Counted from the stretch's first letter, positions 18,201 through 27,291 are shown. The stretch is DNA of 64,000 bases from Thermoplasmata archaeon (GCA_015520045.1 WAQW01000045.1:1-64000), one strand, 5' to 3'. A program made the numbers and translations. The notes: generated by a model not told the origin, from the sequence alone.

Positions 18201-18451
18201 TATTCATATTCACAATCATAGTGCTGATATTTTCTGTTTTTCTGATAGTCTTCTCAGCTCTCTCTGTGAGATCAAGGAATCTTGTCCACGGGGCTGTATG
18301 GCTAATGCTCTTCATGTTCAGTATGGCGGGTCTTTTTGTTTATCTGGGAACGGATTTTGTGGCCAGTATTGAACTTCTGGTGTATGTTGGTGCAGTTATT
18401 ACTCTACTGGTGTTCACCCTGATGCTCACAGGAGGTAAGGAAATTGAATAA
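18197..18451 (+). CDS. nuoJ1: Complex I subunit J, N-terminal half (NuoJ1)
   Basis: An 84-residue protein with three transmembrane helices matching the N-terminal part of bacterial NuoJ, including LVHGAVWLMLFMFSMAGLFVYLGTDFVASIELLVYVGAV. The rest of NuoJ is encoded by the next gene. Split J subunits are also known in haloarchaea. Its start overlaps the nuoI stop (ATGA). Confidence 0.9.
   Translation: MIFIFTIIVLIFSVFLIVFSALSVRSRNLVHGAVWLMLFMFSMAGLFVYLGTDFVASIELLVYVGAVITLLVFTLMLTGGKEIE
18431..18436 (+). promoter_or_regulatory. Strong ribosome binding site for nuoJ2
   Basis: GGAGGT, 7 nt before a TTG codon, matching the archaeal anti-Shine-Dalgarno sequence. It decides the unusual TTG start of nuoJ2 inside the end of nuoJ1 and shows that the two halves are translated as separate proteins. 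Confidence 0.7.
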
Positions 18452-18659
18452 AGGTGCGATAGTTGTATCCCTGGGAATCTTCTTTATGGTTTTTGCGACC
18501 CTCATCATTGATGCAGGCCAAACGTTCACACCGGTGAGGCAGAACATCACCTCCATCAGCAACTACTTTTTCTACACTTACATCGTTCCCTTCGAGCTGC
18601 TTTCTCTCATAATTGTCGGAGGTATCATTGGAATGCTGTACATAGCGGGGAGGGAATGA
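18444..18659 (+). CDS. nuoJ2: Complex I subunit J, C-terminal half (NuoJ2)
   Basis: A 71-residue protein with two transmembrane helices; the second, PFELLSLIIVGGIIGMLYIAG, corresponds to the last helix of NuoJ. It begins at TTG, within the last codons of nuoJ1 (8-nt overlap), and is preceded by a full GGAGGT ribosome binding site, so it is a genuine separate cistron and not a sequencing frameshift. Confidence 0.85.
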   Translation: MNKGAIVVSLGIFFMVFATLIIDAGQTFTPVRQNITSISNYFFYTYIVPFELLSLIIVGGIIGMLYIAGRE

Positions 18660-18660
18660 A

Positions 18661-18954
18661 ATGAACATCGTTATTGTTAATCTTCTTGCACTCATACTGT
18701 TCGTGATAGGGCTTTACGGTGTTATGACCTCTAAAGTGGGTATAAAAATGCTGTTCTCCATTGAGATAATGATCAATAGTGCTATCCTCAGTTTGATCGC
18801 CGTTGCCGGTGTGTCAATGCAGCCAATAGTTCTGGCCCTATTTGCCATAGCTATTGCGGTTGTTGAATCTGCTGTAGGTATAAGTCTTCTCGTAGCTCTG
18901 AAGAGGATCTATGGTGAGGTTAACATAACGCTGCTTGGAGAGTTGAGGGGGTAA
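18661..18954 (+). CDS. nuoK: NADH-quinone oxidoreductase-like subunit K
   Basis: A 97-residue membrane subunit with three helices. The buried glutamates of the E-channel are visible in SIEIMINSA and AVVESAVGISLL. It starts one base after the nuoJ2 stop. Confidence 0.95.
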   Translation: MNIVIVNLLALILFVIGLYGVMTSKVGIKMLFSIEIMINSAILSLIAVAGVSMQPIVLALFAIAIAVVESAVGISLLVALKRIYGEVNITLLGELRG

Positions 18955-18959
18955 TCTGA

Positions 18960-20846
18960 ATGCTCGATCTTGGCTGGTTTATATTTTTGTCACCATTTTT
19001 CGGCTTCATTCTCATTCTGCTGTTCGGGAGATTTAACAGGCACCTGCCCGCCATAATTAGCTCAGCATCGATACTGGTAGCGTTCCTCATATCGGCAAAA
19101 ATCTTCCTTGGACTGGGAAGTGGGACGGTGTACCAGAGCTACACCTGGTTCTATGGGATCCATTATGGCATCTTCATCGACCATCTCTCCATAGCCATGG
19201 CGCTTATGGTCTCATTCGTTTCTCTCATGATCCATCTCTTTGCCTCGTACTACATGGGAAGGGACCCCAACAAACATGTTTACTTTGCTGAGACTGCACT
19301 CTTCACCGCCGGAATGCTCGGGCTCGTTGTAGCTTCTAACCTGGTCATATTCTTCCTCTTCTGGGAGCTTGTGGGTCTGTGTTCATACCTTCTCATCGGT
19401 TTCTGGTTCTTCAAGCCGAACGCCAGCGCAGCAGCCAAAAAGGCATTCATCGTTACTAGGGTCGGAGATATGCTCTTTCTCGTTGGGATGGCCCTGCTTT
19501 ACACCTATCTTTCACCTTACACATCCCATCCACTCAGCATTCCCTACCTGATCAGCCAGAGCAATATTTCAACCATTGTTGCAGAAATTGGTAGATATAG
19601 GCTCGGGCTTGTGGCAGTTCTTCTCCTGGGAGGAGCTGTCGGCAAATCGTCCCAGTTTCCACTGCACGTCTGGATTCCAGACGCAATGGAAGGCCCAACG
19701 ACCGTATCTGCCCTCATACATGCTGCCACCATGGTCACCGCAGGTGTTTATCTCGTGGCACGTGTTTTCCCCATATTCCTGGATTCAGCAAGCTTCTCCA
19801 TTTACCTCGTGCTCATAATAGGATCTTTCACGGCACTCTACGCCGGCACGCTTGGAATAATTGTGAATGATGTTAAACGGGTGCTCGCTTATTCCACGAT
19901 CAGCCAGCTTGGTTACATGATGGCCGCACTTGGTCTGGGATCGCTGATAGGGATGAGTGCGGTTCCGTTTTCAATCTACCACCTGATGGTACATGCCTTC
20001 TTCAAGGCGACCTTATTTATGGCCGCGGGAGCAATTCTGATATCACTGATGGATCTGAGGGACATCAAAAAGATGGGGGGATTATGGAAGAGAATGCCCT
20101 TCACGGTGAGTTTGATGTTCATTGGAAGCCTCACTCTCGCTGGTATTCCGCCTACCGCGGGATTCTTTTCCAAAGGAGAGATTGTTAGTGCTTCGTATGC
20201 ATACTTCCTGCATTACAAGACCATTGCATCCCTTGCCCCCTACCTGTTTGTCCTGTTCGGCGAGTTCTTCACCGCGCTTTACACCTTCAGAATGTTTTTC
20301 CTTGTAGCCATAGGAAGACCGAGATCATACCTTGCTGAACACGCGAGAGAAGCGCCAATATGGGCTCTTCTACCGGTTGCTGCTCTTGCCGTACTCTCAA
20401 TAATATTTGGATTATTTCAGCATGGGTTCTACTCTTATTTCGTACCGTCCTTTTTTGTTGTTGCCATTCCGCCGCTATTTGACTGGTTGCCCCTAATTTT
20501 TGCTCTGGTTGGGATTGCCGTGGCATACCTTTTCTTCGGAACGAACAGATGGAAATCGATGAAGATAGCCAGGAATCCATTCTACAGGTTGCTAAAGAAC
20601 AAGTATTACCTGGATTTCCTTTTCACAAACATCATTGCTGAGAGAGTTATCCATCCCCTGAGTTCTGCCTTCGGAAGATTCGAAAGAGGGTATAATACCT
20701 CTAATGAGAAATTTGGTCAGAGCGTTGTCTCCCTTGGAGATACTTTCCGCAGGCTACAGACCGGTGTTGTGGAGAATTATCTAACATTCATTGTGGCTGG
20801 CATATCGGTGATACTGATCATCGTTCTGTTTCTGGGGGGATTGTGA
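18960..20846 (+). CDS. nuoL: NADH-quinone oxidoreductase-like subunit L
   Basis: Antiporter-like proton-pumping subunit, 628 residues, 15-16 transmembrane helices. Key elements are FWELVGLCSYLLIGFW (TM5 glutamate), GKSSQFPLHVWIPDAMEGPTTVSALIHAATMV, and the lysine/histidine path through HLMVHAFFKATLFM. The C-terminal ~100 residues would form the long lateral helix and its anchor. Five bases separate it from nuoK. Confidence 0.96.
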   Translation: MLDLGWFIFLSPFFGFILILLFGRFNRHLPAIISSASILVAFLISAKIFLGLGSGTVYQSYTWFYGIHYGIFIDHLSIAMALMVSFVSLMIHLFASYYMGRDPNKHVYFAETALFTAGMLGLVVASNLVIFFLFWELVGLCSYLLIGFWFFKPNASAAAKKAFIVTRVGDMLFLVGMALLYTYLSPYTSHPLSIPYLISQSNISTIVAEIGRYRLGLVAVLLLGGAVGKSSQFPLHVWIPDAMEGPTTVSALIHAATMVTAGVYLVARVFPIFLDSASFSIYLVLIIGSFTALYAGTLGIIVNDVKRVLAYSTISQLGYMMAALGLGSLIGMSAVPFSIYHLMVHAFFKATLFMAAGAILISLMDLRDIKKMGGLWKRMPFTVSLMFIGSLTLAGIPPTAGFFSKGEIVSASYAYFLHYKTIASLAPYLFVLFGEFFTALYTFRMFFLVAIGRPRSYLAEHAREAPIWALLPVAALAVLSIIFGLFQHGFYSYFVPSFFVVAIPPLFDWLPLIFALVGIAVAYLFFGTNRWKSMKIARNPFYRLLKNKYYLDFLFTNIIAERVIHPLSSAFGRFERGYNTSNEKFGQSVVSLGDTFRRLQTGVVENYLTFIVAGISVILIIVLFLGGL

Positions 20847-22345
20847 TGTTTCTGGGTCTTATTCTTCTCTACCTGTTCGCTTCTTCTATAGCCGCTTTCG
20901 GCATGAAAAAATCGGGATATTCCTTCTCACTTATCACAACGTTTGTCGTTATGATGCTCTTCATATTCCTCTTTATCCGCGATTTCTCTTCCGGTTATTC
21001 CGGCGGCTTTCTGTCGTACCAGTCATATCTGATTCCCGGTGCTCCCGGTGTCCGGTTTAGCATGGCGGTGTCCGGATTCACCTTCCCGCTGATAATTGCT
21101 TCATCAGTTGTCTTTCTTGCCGCTGTTGGGATATCCAACAGAGAGAGAACTACCCCCTCTTTCTATGGCCTGATACTCTTTGCTGAGTTTGGGATGGTTA
21201 GCCTTCTTGTTTCGCGCAACTTTCTCTTCTTCTACGTTTTCTGGGAGGTTGTTCTCGTTCCTGTCTACTTCCTCATAAGCAAGTTCGGAACCGGTAACGC
21301 AGCCCGTATATCGCTAAAATTCTTCGTTTACACCCAGGCAGGTTCCATATTTATGCTCCTGTCCATTTTTGCCCTGTATACGTATCACAGCAATCTCACG
21401 GGCATTTCCACCCTGAGCATATCATCACTGATGGCTCCCTCTTTTGTCAGTTCACTGACAGCTTTCGAGAAAGGCTTTATCCTCTTCGGGTTCCTTCTGT
21501 CTTTTCTAGTGAAAATGCCCTCCTTCCCGGTGCATGCCTGGTTCCCTGATTCATACGAGAAATCCCCGTATTCGGTCACCATCGTGCTGACCGGTGCACT
21601 CTCCCTCATGGGAGGTTATGGTTTCTTCGGTATCCTGTTCCCGCTGTGGCCGATCCTGAAAGGAGGTGTCTCAGATCTTCTGATAGCCCTTGGAATAATA
21701 AGCCTCGTGTATTTCGCTCTCTCCGCGATGTTTCAGGTGAATCTCAAAAGGATGATGGCGTATGCCAGTGCTGCCGCCATGGGATTCGTCACTTTATCGT
21801 TTGGTGCCGGTATAAACCTCATGGGAGGCATGACATCAATACCTTCTGCCTCAAACGCGGTTCTGGCTCTCTCGGGTGGCATGTTCCAGATGCTCGCCCA
21901 TTCATTCATTGTTGTTCTGATATTCTCCTCTCTGTTCATAATAGTGCTGCGCACCGGGAGAGAGACCGTGATGGAGCTCGGTGGTATTCACAGGGATGCC
22001 CCCAGGCTGTCATCACTGTTTCTCATTGGTCTGCTGGCCTCACTCGGTCTGCCCGGCCTGGCCGGATTTATCGGTGAATTTTCGGTTGTTGTGGGCACTT
22101 ACGGATACATAGGGGCCCTTATATTCATAGTCATATTCGGTATGCTCATCACCGCAGCGTACCATATCTGGGCAGCTCAGAGATCACTGTACGGTCCGTA
22201 CAACGAAACCATCGGGAAGATCGAGGATGTATCACCATTTCAGTTTTCCATCCTCCTCACCCTCGCTATTTTCCTGGTTGTGCTGGGCCTTTTCCCCAAT
22301 ATGTTCTTTAGTCTATTCACAACTTACATAGGAGGTTTACTGTAA
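20846..22345 (+). CDS. nuoM: NADH-quinone oxidoreductase-like subunit M
   Basis: Second antiporter-like subunit, 499 residues and about 14 helices. It shows the TM5 motif FYVFWEVVLVPVYFLI, the VKMPSFPVHAWFPDSYEKSPYSVTI block and GGMFQMLAHSFIV. I use the ATG that overlaps the nuoL stop as TGATG. Confidence 0.95.
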   Translation: MFLGLILLYLFASSIAAFGMKKSGYSFSLITTFVVMMLFIFLFIRDFSSGYSGGFLSYQSYLIPGAPGVRFSMAVSGFTFPLIIASSVVFLAAVGISNRERTTPSFYGLILFAEFGMVSLLVSRNFLFFYVFWEVVLVPVYFLISKFGTGNAARISLKFFVYTQAGSIFMLLSIFALYTYHSNLTGISTLSISSLMAPSFVSSLTAFEKGFILFGFLLSFLVKMPSFPVHAWFPDSYEKSPYSVTIVLTGALSLMGGYGFFGILFPLWPILKGGVSDLLIALGIISLVYFALSAMFQVNLKRMMAYASAAAMGFVTLSFGAGINLMGGMTSIPSASNAVLALSGGMFQMLAHSFIVVLIFSSLFIIVLRTGRETVMELGGIHRDAPRLSSLFLIGLLASLGLPGLAGFIGEFSVVVGTYGYIGALIFIVIFGMLITAAYHIWAAQRSLYGPYNETIGKIEDVSPFQFSILLTLAIFLVVLGLFPNMFFSLFTTYIGGLL

Positions 22346-23791
22346 ATGTACACATCACCATCTGTTTGGAATGTTACGGGTGCCTCGTCCCTGCAGCACT
22401 ACTACCCGCTTTTTGTTCTCGCCATTGCCGGCTTTGTGATACTCTTCCTCGGAACTCTGAGAAACAGCAGAAGGGTTTTTGCCTCAATAACCTTCGGGGC
22501 TCTCATCCTTGCCGCGCTGATGATCGCCTCGGATTACAATGCAGGCGTCATTGTTCCGGCCTATCGAATAAACAGCTTCACGACCTTTTTCGCCATCCTG
22601 TTTATCATATCCGGGCTCATAATAACCTATCCTGCACTTAAATCGATCAGGAAGAAGGGTGAGGTGTTTTATGCCCTCCTCCTCTTCGTTACGGTGGGCA
22701 TGCTGATTGCTGCCTTCTCCTATAACCTGATCGTTATCTTCGTGGCCTTCGAAGCCGTAAGCATTGGAACATACCTCATGACGGGCTTTTCCCGGTCCAG
22801 AAGAGCTCTCGAATCATCTGTGAAATACTATTTTGTGGGCGTGCTGTCAACATCCTTCATCATCTTCGGGCTGGCGTACTATTTCTTCTATTTCGGAACA
22901 TTCAATCTGGTAGGGTCCTCTGCCCTACAGGCAAATTCCACCGCAGGACTTGTTTCCCTCGCGTTTCTCGTTGCAGGATTCGGTTTCAAGATGGCCCTCT
23001 TCCCCATGCATCAGTGGGCCCTGGACACCTATGATGGTGCCGAAAATTCTGTGTCAGCTTTCCTCTCGACAGGCAGCAAACTTGTCTCGTTTGTGATAAT
23101 CTTGAAGCTGTTTTTGGTCGGATTTAACAGCATACATCAGTACGTTTTCTATTTCTTCCTCATAATATCTATTGCCAGCATGACCTACGCCAATATAGCG
23201 GCCCTCTCCCAGAAAAAGGTGAAGAGGATCCTGGCGTATTCGAGCGTGGCCCAGGCAGGTTATCTGATACTGGCGCTGGTCGTTGTTTCATTCACAACCT
23301 CTGCGACCACCATATCCTATGCTGTGGCAGCCGCGATGTATTATTCCCTTGTATACCTCTTCATGAAATCCGGTTCCTTTCTCGCTGTTGATGTTGCAGG
23401 CAAGGATGATGCCACGCTTGAAGATCTCTCTGGCCTCGGCAAGAGATCCCCAACCACTGCCGCCAGTTTTTCCATACTGCTTCTGGCACTAGCGGGTGTT
23501 CCCCTTACGGGCGGATTCCTCGCTAAGTTCTACCTATTCCTCTCTGTGATACAGGGAAATCTCTGGTGGCTGGCCGTCATTGCGGTGATCAACAGCACCA
23601 TATCCGTTTTCTACTATCTCAGAATAATGGTCTACATGTACGCCAGGCCTCCGAAGGAAAACGATACATTTGTTCTGTCATATAAAATGAAGGTACCTGT
23701 TTACATAACAGCCGCAATTACGCTGGCTCTCGGTCTGTGGTATCCGGTGTTCAACTGGATACTCACCCTATCGGGAGGACTTTTCTGGTGA
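22346..23791 (+). CDS. nuoN: NADH-quinone oxidoreductase-like subunit N
   Basis: Third antiporter-like subunit, 481 residues, about 14 helices. Conserved elements are IFVAFEAVSIGTYLMTGF, FGFKMALFPMHQWALDTYDGAENSVSAFL and KVKRILAYSSVAQAGYL. It begins immediately after the nuoM stop and is the last recognised complex I gene of the operon. Confidence 0.95.
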   Translation: MYTSPSVWNVTGASSLQHYYPLFVLAIAGFVILFLGTLRNSRRVFASITFGALILAALMIASDYNAGVIVPAYRINSFTTFFAILFIISGLIITYPALKSIRKKGEVFYALLLFVTVGMLIAAFSYNLIVIFVAFEAVSIGTYLMTGFSRSRRALESSVKYYFVGVLSTSFIIFGLAYYFFYFGTFNLVGSSALQANSTAGLVSLAFLVAGFGFKMALFPMHQWALDTYDGAENSVSAFLSTGSKLVSFVIILKLFLVGFNSIHQYVFYFFLIISIASMTYANIAALSQKKVKRILAYSSVAQAGYLILALVVVSFTTSATTISYAVAAAMYYSLVYLFMKSGSFLAVDVAGKDDATLEDLSGLGKRSPTTAASFSILLLALAGVPLTGGFLAKFYLFLSVIQGNLWWLAVIAVINSTISVFYYLRIMVYMYARPPKENDTFVLSYKMKVPVYITAAITLALGLWYPVFNWILTLSGGLFW

Positions 23792-23796
23792 TTGGT

Positions 23797-24156
23797 ATGG
23801 ATCTGATAGGTGATCTTGACATAATTAAATCGGCTCTCCTCATGGGAGATGTGGAAGATGCCCTCTGGAAGATACGTTCATCTTTGAAAAGGCTCGCTCG
23901 CAGGGAGCACACGGGCAGGTGTGGTTTCTGCTCCGCTTACAGGGATCTGCTGGAATCCATTGATAACTATCTGAGAGGCACCGGTAGCCCTATTGTTATA
24001 AGGAATAATTTCCACAGACCTGAGCTTCAGACATTCTTTTCAGAGGTGAATACGGATAAGCTCACGGATACATATTTGTTTTACCTCGAGTATGCCAGTG
24101 ACCGGTACGCTATTGCATATCCCGAGTTCGATCAGAAGAGGTGTGACGACCTATGA
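23797..24156 (+). CDS. Unrecognised protein encoded downstream of nuoN
   Basis: A 119-residue soluble protein, mostly helical, with a CxxC motif in GRCGFCSAYRDLL near residue 41 and a further Cys near the C-terminus. The CxxC could bind a metal or be redox-active; this is inference. I chose the ATG at 23797, preceded by GGTGAT at 23787-23792, over a GTG at 23788 that overlaps the nuoN stop. Its tight linkage (5 bp from nuoN) suggests a role in complex I assembly or electron input. I do not recognise the family. Confidence 0.65.
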   Translation: MDLIGDLDIIKSALLMGDVEDALWKIRSSLKRLARREHTGRCGFCSAYRDLLESIDNYLRGTGSPIVIRNNFHRPELQTFFSEVNTDKLTDTYLFYLEYASDRYAIAYPEFDQKRCDDL

Positions 24157-24401
24157 GCTACATAAAATGCTTCGAAGAGCTGGTGAATAAACCTGAATCT
24201 GCCGCAGAGGTTATCCACTGCCTGAAGAAACACGGTGAGAATGTGATGTACAGTAACGAAAGAAAACGGCTCGTTTTGGGAAGGGAAATGTACGACGATA
24301 CCTATTCGGATTACATGAAGAGAATCACAGAGATTCTTGGGATAGACAGTAGGGAACGCTATAACGAGGTTGACAAAAAATTCAACCTGACCATGTATTG
24401 A
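24153..24401 (+). CDS. Unrecognised small protein in the nuo operon
   Basis: An 82-residue soluble protein, charged and probably helical, with two cysteines (in YIKCFEEL and VIHCLKKHG). It overlaps the preceding gene by 4 nt (ATGA), so the pair is translationally coupled and probably functions together. No family is recognised. Confidence 0.6.
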   Translation: MSYIKCFEELVNKPESAAEVIHCLKKHGENVMYSNERKRLVLGREMYDDTYSDYMKRITEILGIDSRERYNEVDKKFNLTMY

Positions 24402-24405
24402 TGCA

Positions 24406-25146
24406 ATGCAACCTCGCTCCACCATCTCTGTTAACGATCGAGGGAAGGTTCTCGTCTCCGATTATGAAAGTTTCATTGAGATAGAGATCAGGAACGGAGA
24501 GAGGAACGTAGCTGACGTTGAGGTTCTTCAGGATCTGATTGTTGCCCTTCAATCATTCACCCGCAATACCGAATATTTGATCATACATGGAAATGAACGA
24601 TACTTCTCCGTGGGATTTGACAGCTCCTGCAGCCGGATAAAAGAGCCCGATTTCCTTAAGGATGTCCAGCAGTACGCCTTTATTCTGAGGCGAATGATCG
24701 AATCATTTCCAGGTCCCGTTTACAGCTTTGTTGATGGTTACGCTCTTGGTCTGGGATTCGAGCTGGTTCTCTCATCTGATATTATCCTGGCCTCTGAGAA
24801 CGCAAAATTTGGCTTTCCAGACACACTGTATGGAATGCCGCCACTTATGGTTTCCCTTGATAGAATAAGGGAAGATTATGGGAAGAGCATCGTTAACCTC
24901 TTCATGACAGGAGAGATTATTTCGATGGATGATAGCAGGAGTGGTTTGTTCGTCAGCCGGATCAATGTTAGCGGTTCTTTAGAAAATCTTCATGGCATAA
25001 TTAAAGACCATAACAGAACACTCCATTCATATTACAAGCAAACCCGTACCGTTGGTGCCAACAATCCTGAGATGTTCCTTCTCGATGCAATAGATACTGA
25101 CAAAATAAGAATCAGAGAACTAGAGGCTTTCAGAAACACCCTCTAA
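24406..25146 (+). CDS. Crotonase-superfamily (enoyl-CoA hydratase-like) protein
   Basis: A 246-residue crotonase-fold protein. The core GYALGLGFELVLSSDIILASENAKFGFPD matches the family, with the first catalytic-type Glu kept in GFELVL. The second Glu position, usually in GxPE, reads FPD. The oxyanion segment (YFSVGFDSS) also departs from the usual form. It may be a hydratase, isomerase or a non-catalytic member. It lies 4 bp after the small nuo-linked gene, and its 3' end overlaps the convergent tatC by 27 bp. Confidence 0.8.
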   Translation: MQPRSTISVNDRGKVLVSDYESFIEIEIRNGERNVADVEVLQDLIVALQSFTRNTEYLIIHGNERYFSVGFDSSCSRIKEPDFLKDVQQYAFILRRMIESFPGPVYSFVDGYALGLGFELVLSSDIILASENAKFGFPDTLYGMPPLMVSLDRIREDYGKSIVNLFMTGEIISMDDSRSGLFVSRINVSGSLENLHGIIKDHNRTLHSYYKQTRTVGANNPEMFLLDAIDTDKIRIRELEAFRNTL

Positions 25147-25950
25147 CTCTTCTGCTGCTCGAGCCTTCTTTTCATATCTCTCAGCAAAGTAGATTCCCCC
25201 GAAATAGAGGGCAATTATGGGCAGAGCCATCATCACCATTGTGAATCCAAAGGCGCCGGGAGAAAATATCATCCCGAATATCAGGGCCCCAACAACGGCA
25301 TATCTCCAGTTCTTGCGCCAGAATTCCGAAGACACCAGTTCCGCACGGGTCAAACCCACCATTATAACTGGCAGTTCGAAAGAAAGGCCAAATGCGGTTA
25401 TGTAAATCAGCACAAAGTTTGTAAAACTCACCAGGCTCAGATATGATACAGCACCAAGACCCAGATCAAACTCGTAAAAGATGTAGAACAGCGCGGGAGC
25501 CACCAGCCATAGCCCGACAAACGCACCCGATGCGAATAATATTGCAGCCGGTATACCTATGTTTCCTATTGCACGGCGCTCACTCTTCTTCAGGGCGGGA
25601 CCAACGAATTTTGAAAACTGATTAACGATAACGGGCATACTGAAGATCAGGGCCAAGAACATGGTGGAGTAAAGGTCCGCAATAAGCGAGTCGGCCGGCT
25701 TTATGACAATGATCTTCATCCCGGCAGGGAGGAGGTGTTGTTCCAGCAGGAGAAGAAACTGAGCTCCCACGTTCCTGTAAACATCGGGATAGGGGTATGG
25801 TATGGGAATCCGGTAGAGATAGTAAACATCAAACCTGAACATCAGAAAAAAAATGGTGAAGATCGAGAAGGGAATAAGGGAGTTAATGAGCCTCTTCCTG
25901 AGCTCATCAAGATGAGATAGAAGCGAGGAAAAAGGTGAGTCCTCATTCAT
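25120..25950 (-). CDS. tatC: Sec-independent translocase TatC
   Basis: Receptor subunit of the twin-arginine translocase, 276 residues with six predicted membrane helices. The N-terminal SHLDELRKRLI and the FELPVIMVGL segment are family hallmarks, and the loop FSKFVGPALKKSERRA precedes the third helix. The C-terminal ~15 residues are a charged cytoplasmic tail. It overlaps the tatA stop by 4 nt, forming a two-gene operon. Confidence 0.95.
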   Translation of the reverse strand: MNEDSPFSSLLSHLDELRKRLINSLIPFSIFTIFFLMFRFDVYYLYRIPIPYPYPDVYRNVGAQFLLLLEQHLLPAGMKIIVIKPADSLIADLYSTMFLALIFSMPVIVNQFSKFVGPALKKSERRAIGNIGIPAAILFASGAFVGLWLVAPALFYIFYEFDLGLGAVSYLSLVSFTNFVLIYITAFGLSFELPVIMVGLTRAELVSSEFWRKNWRYAVVGALIFGMIFSPGAFGFTMVMMALPIIALYFGGIYFAERYEKKARAAEELEGVSESL

Positions 25951-26237
25951 TTACTATCATTCAGTCTGCTCGCTATCTCACTCTTCAACTGTTCATCCGT
26001 CTTTCCATCTGTATCTATACCCAGGTTTTTTGCTGCCTCCCTGTAGTTAACAGGCGTCTCAGTGGGTTGGGGGTTCATGGCGCTCTTCATCTCCCGTTCG
26101 AGCTCGAGCTTGCCGCGCTCAAATTCACCCCTGGCCCGGCCAAGATTCCTGGCAAGCTGTGGAATCTTCTTGGTGCTCCCGAACAGTATCAGCACGACGG
26201 CGATTATTATGATCCAGTCAATAGGTTGATCAAACAT
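25947..26237 (-). CDS. tatA: Sec-independent translocase TatA/E
   Basis: A 96-residue protein with one N-terminal membrane helix (WIIIIAVVLILFG) followed by the amphipathic helix STKKIPQLARNLGRARGEFERG, the TatA/E architecture. The tail is polar. It is the only TatA-like gene seen here and precedes tatC. Confidence 0.92.
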   Translation of the reverse strand: MFDQPIDWIIIIAVVLILFGSTKKIPQLARNLGRARGEFERGKLELEREMKSAMNPQPTETPVNYREAAKNLGIDTDGKTDEQLKSEIASRLNDSK

Positions 26238-26320
26238 AATACCTGATCGACGTATCTGATTTCGGTATTTAAGTTTTAGATCGGTTCACCCTCCAGTATC
26301 CTGTTTCTTGAACCCGAGGA

Positions 26321-26707
26321 TCAGGAATCCACCTCAAGTTCCGTGTGATACCCGCTTTTTTTAAAGTCTGCAAGAATCCTTTCAACCTTTGATGCCAATT
26401 CAGAGCCGGCTCCATTCAAGGATACCGAGATGATCTTCTTTGCGGTGTTGAGTACAGCAAAACCAACCGTCCTGTCATGAGGAGAAATGGTATCTTTCCT
26501 TGCGTAGTGCTCGATGAATTCGAAAAATTCTTCCCTGACGAAACCCGAAGTGGAAAGATCAAGAAGGGATTTCAGGGAGTCATCAAATAAGGCAATCTCC
26601 ACGCAGATGGTTGAGGGGTGTTGACCCTCAAAAAGGATGTTGTATATCACACACTCTGTCAATCTGACCACCGGTGGCCTCAGTATCCACTTTTCTTGAG
26701 GTACCAA
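26321..26707 (-). CDS. Unrecognised 128-residue protein downstream of peroxiredoxin
   Basis: A soluble protein with an alpha/beta pattern and two cysteines near residues 19 and 35. The longest reading starts at TTG within the end of the peroxiredoxin gene (28-nt overlap); shorter GTG starts near 26670 are possible. It is probably co-transcribed with peroxiredoxin. The family is not recognised. Confidence 0.55.
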   Translation of the reverse strand: MVPQEKWILRPPVVRLTECVIYNILFEGQHPSTICVEIALFDDSLKSLLDLSTSGFVREEFFEFIEHYARKDTISPHDRTVGFAVLNTAKKIISVSLNGAGSELASKVERILADFKKSGYHTELEVDS

Positions 26708-27291
26708 CGTGGAGCTCCATCTTTCTCCCTTGCGTAGCTATCTTCGAGAGACGTAGGAGCAGCCAGCACACCGGGATCTCCAGGAACCCAGTTGGCAGGA
26801 GTGGATAGTTTCTTGTCCCAGTTGAATTGAAGTGCTTTAATGGTTCTCAGCACCTCCTCAACATTTCTGCCGATCTCGGGTGGGGAGTACATCATCCACC
26901 GTACGATCTGATTCGGATCGATTATGAATATTCCCCTGACAATGCCCCAGGACTTCTCATCTATAAGGTTGTACTCGGTTGATATGCTCCTGTCCGTATC
27001 GGCTATTATGGGGAAACTGGCCTCAGTATTGAAGTGTTCCTTGAGTTCTCTGAGCCATGCAATGTGGCTGTAAATTGTATCACTGCTCAAGCCCAGAAGC
27101 TGGACTTCAAGTTTTTTGAAATCCTCAGCCCTCTCCGAAAAAGCAACGATCTCTGTGGTGCAAACGGGAGTGAAGTCGGCTGGATATGAGAACAGGACAA
27201 CCCACTTTCCCTTGAGCGAGGAGAATACTATGGGACCCTTCGTGGATAATGCTGTGAAATCTGGAGCCCTCATTCCAATACGAACTGTCAT
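26680..27291 (-). CDS. Peroxiredoxin (1-Cys, Prx6-like)
   Basis: Reduces hydrogen peroxide and organic peroxides. Of 203 residues, the peroxidatic cysteine is Cys44 in DFTPVCTTE. There is no other cysteine, so this is a 1-Cys enzyme that needs an external reductant. The long C-terminal arm (NWVPGDPG...WYLKKSGY) is typical of archaeal Prx6-type peroxiredoxins. It is monocistronic or paired with the gene after it. Confidence 0.95.
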   Translation of the reverse strand: MTVRIGMRAPDFTALSTKGPIVFSSLKGKWVVLFSYPADFTPVCTTEIVAFSERAEDFKKLEVQLLGLSSDTIYSHIAWLRELKEHFNTEASFPIIADTDRSISTEYNLIDEKSWGIVRGIFIIDPNQIVRWMMYSPPEIGRNVEEVLRTIKALQFNWDKKLSTPANWVPGDPGVLAAPTSLEDSYAREKDGAPRWYLKKSGY

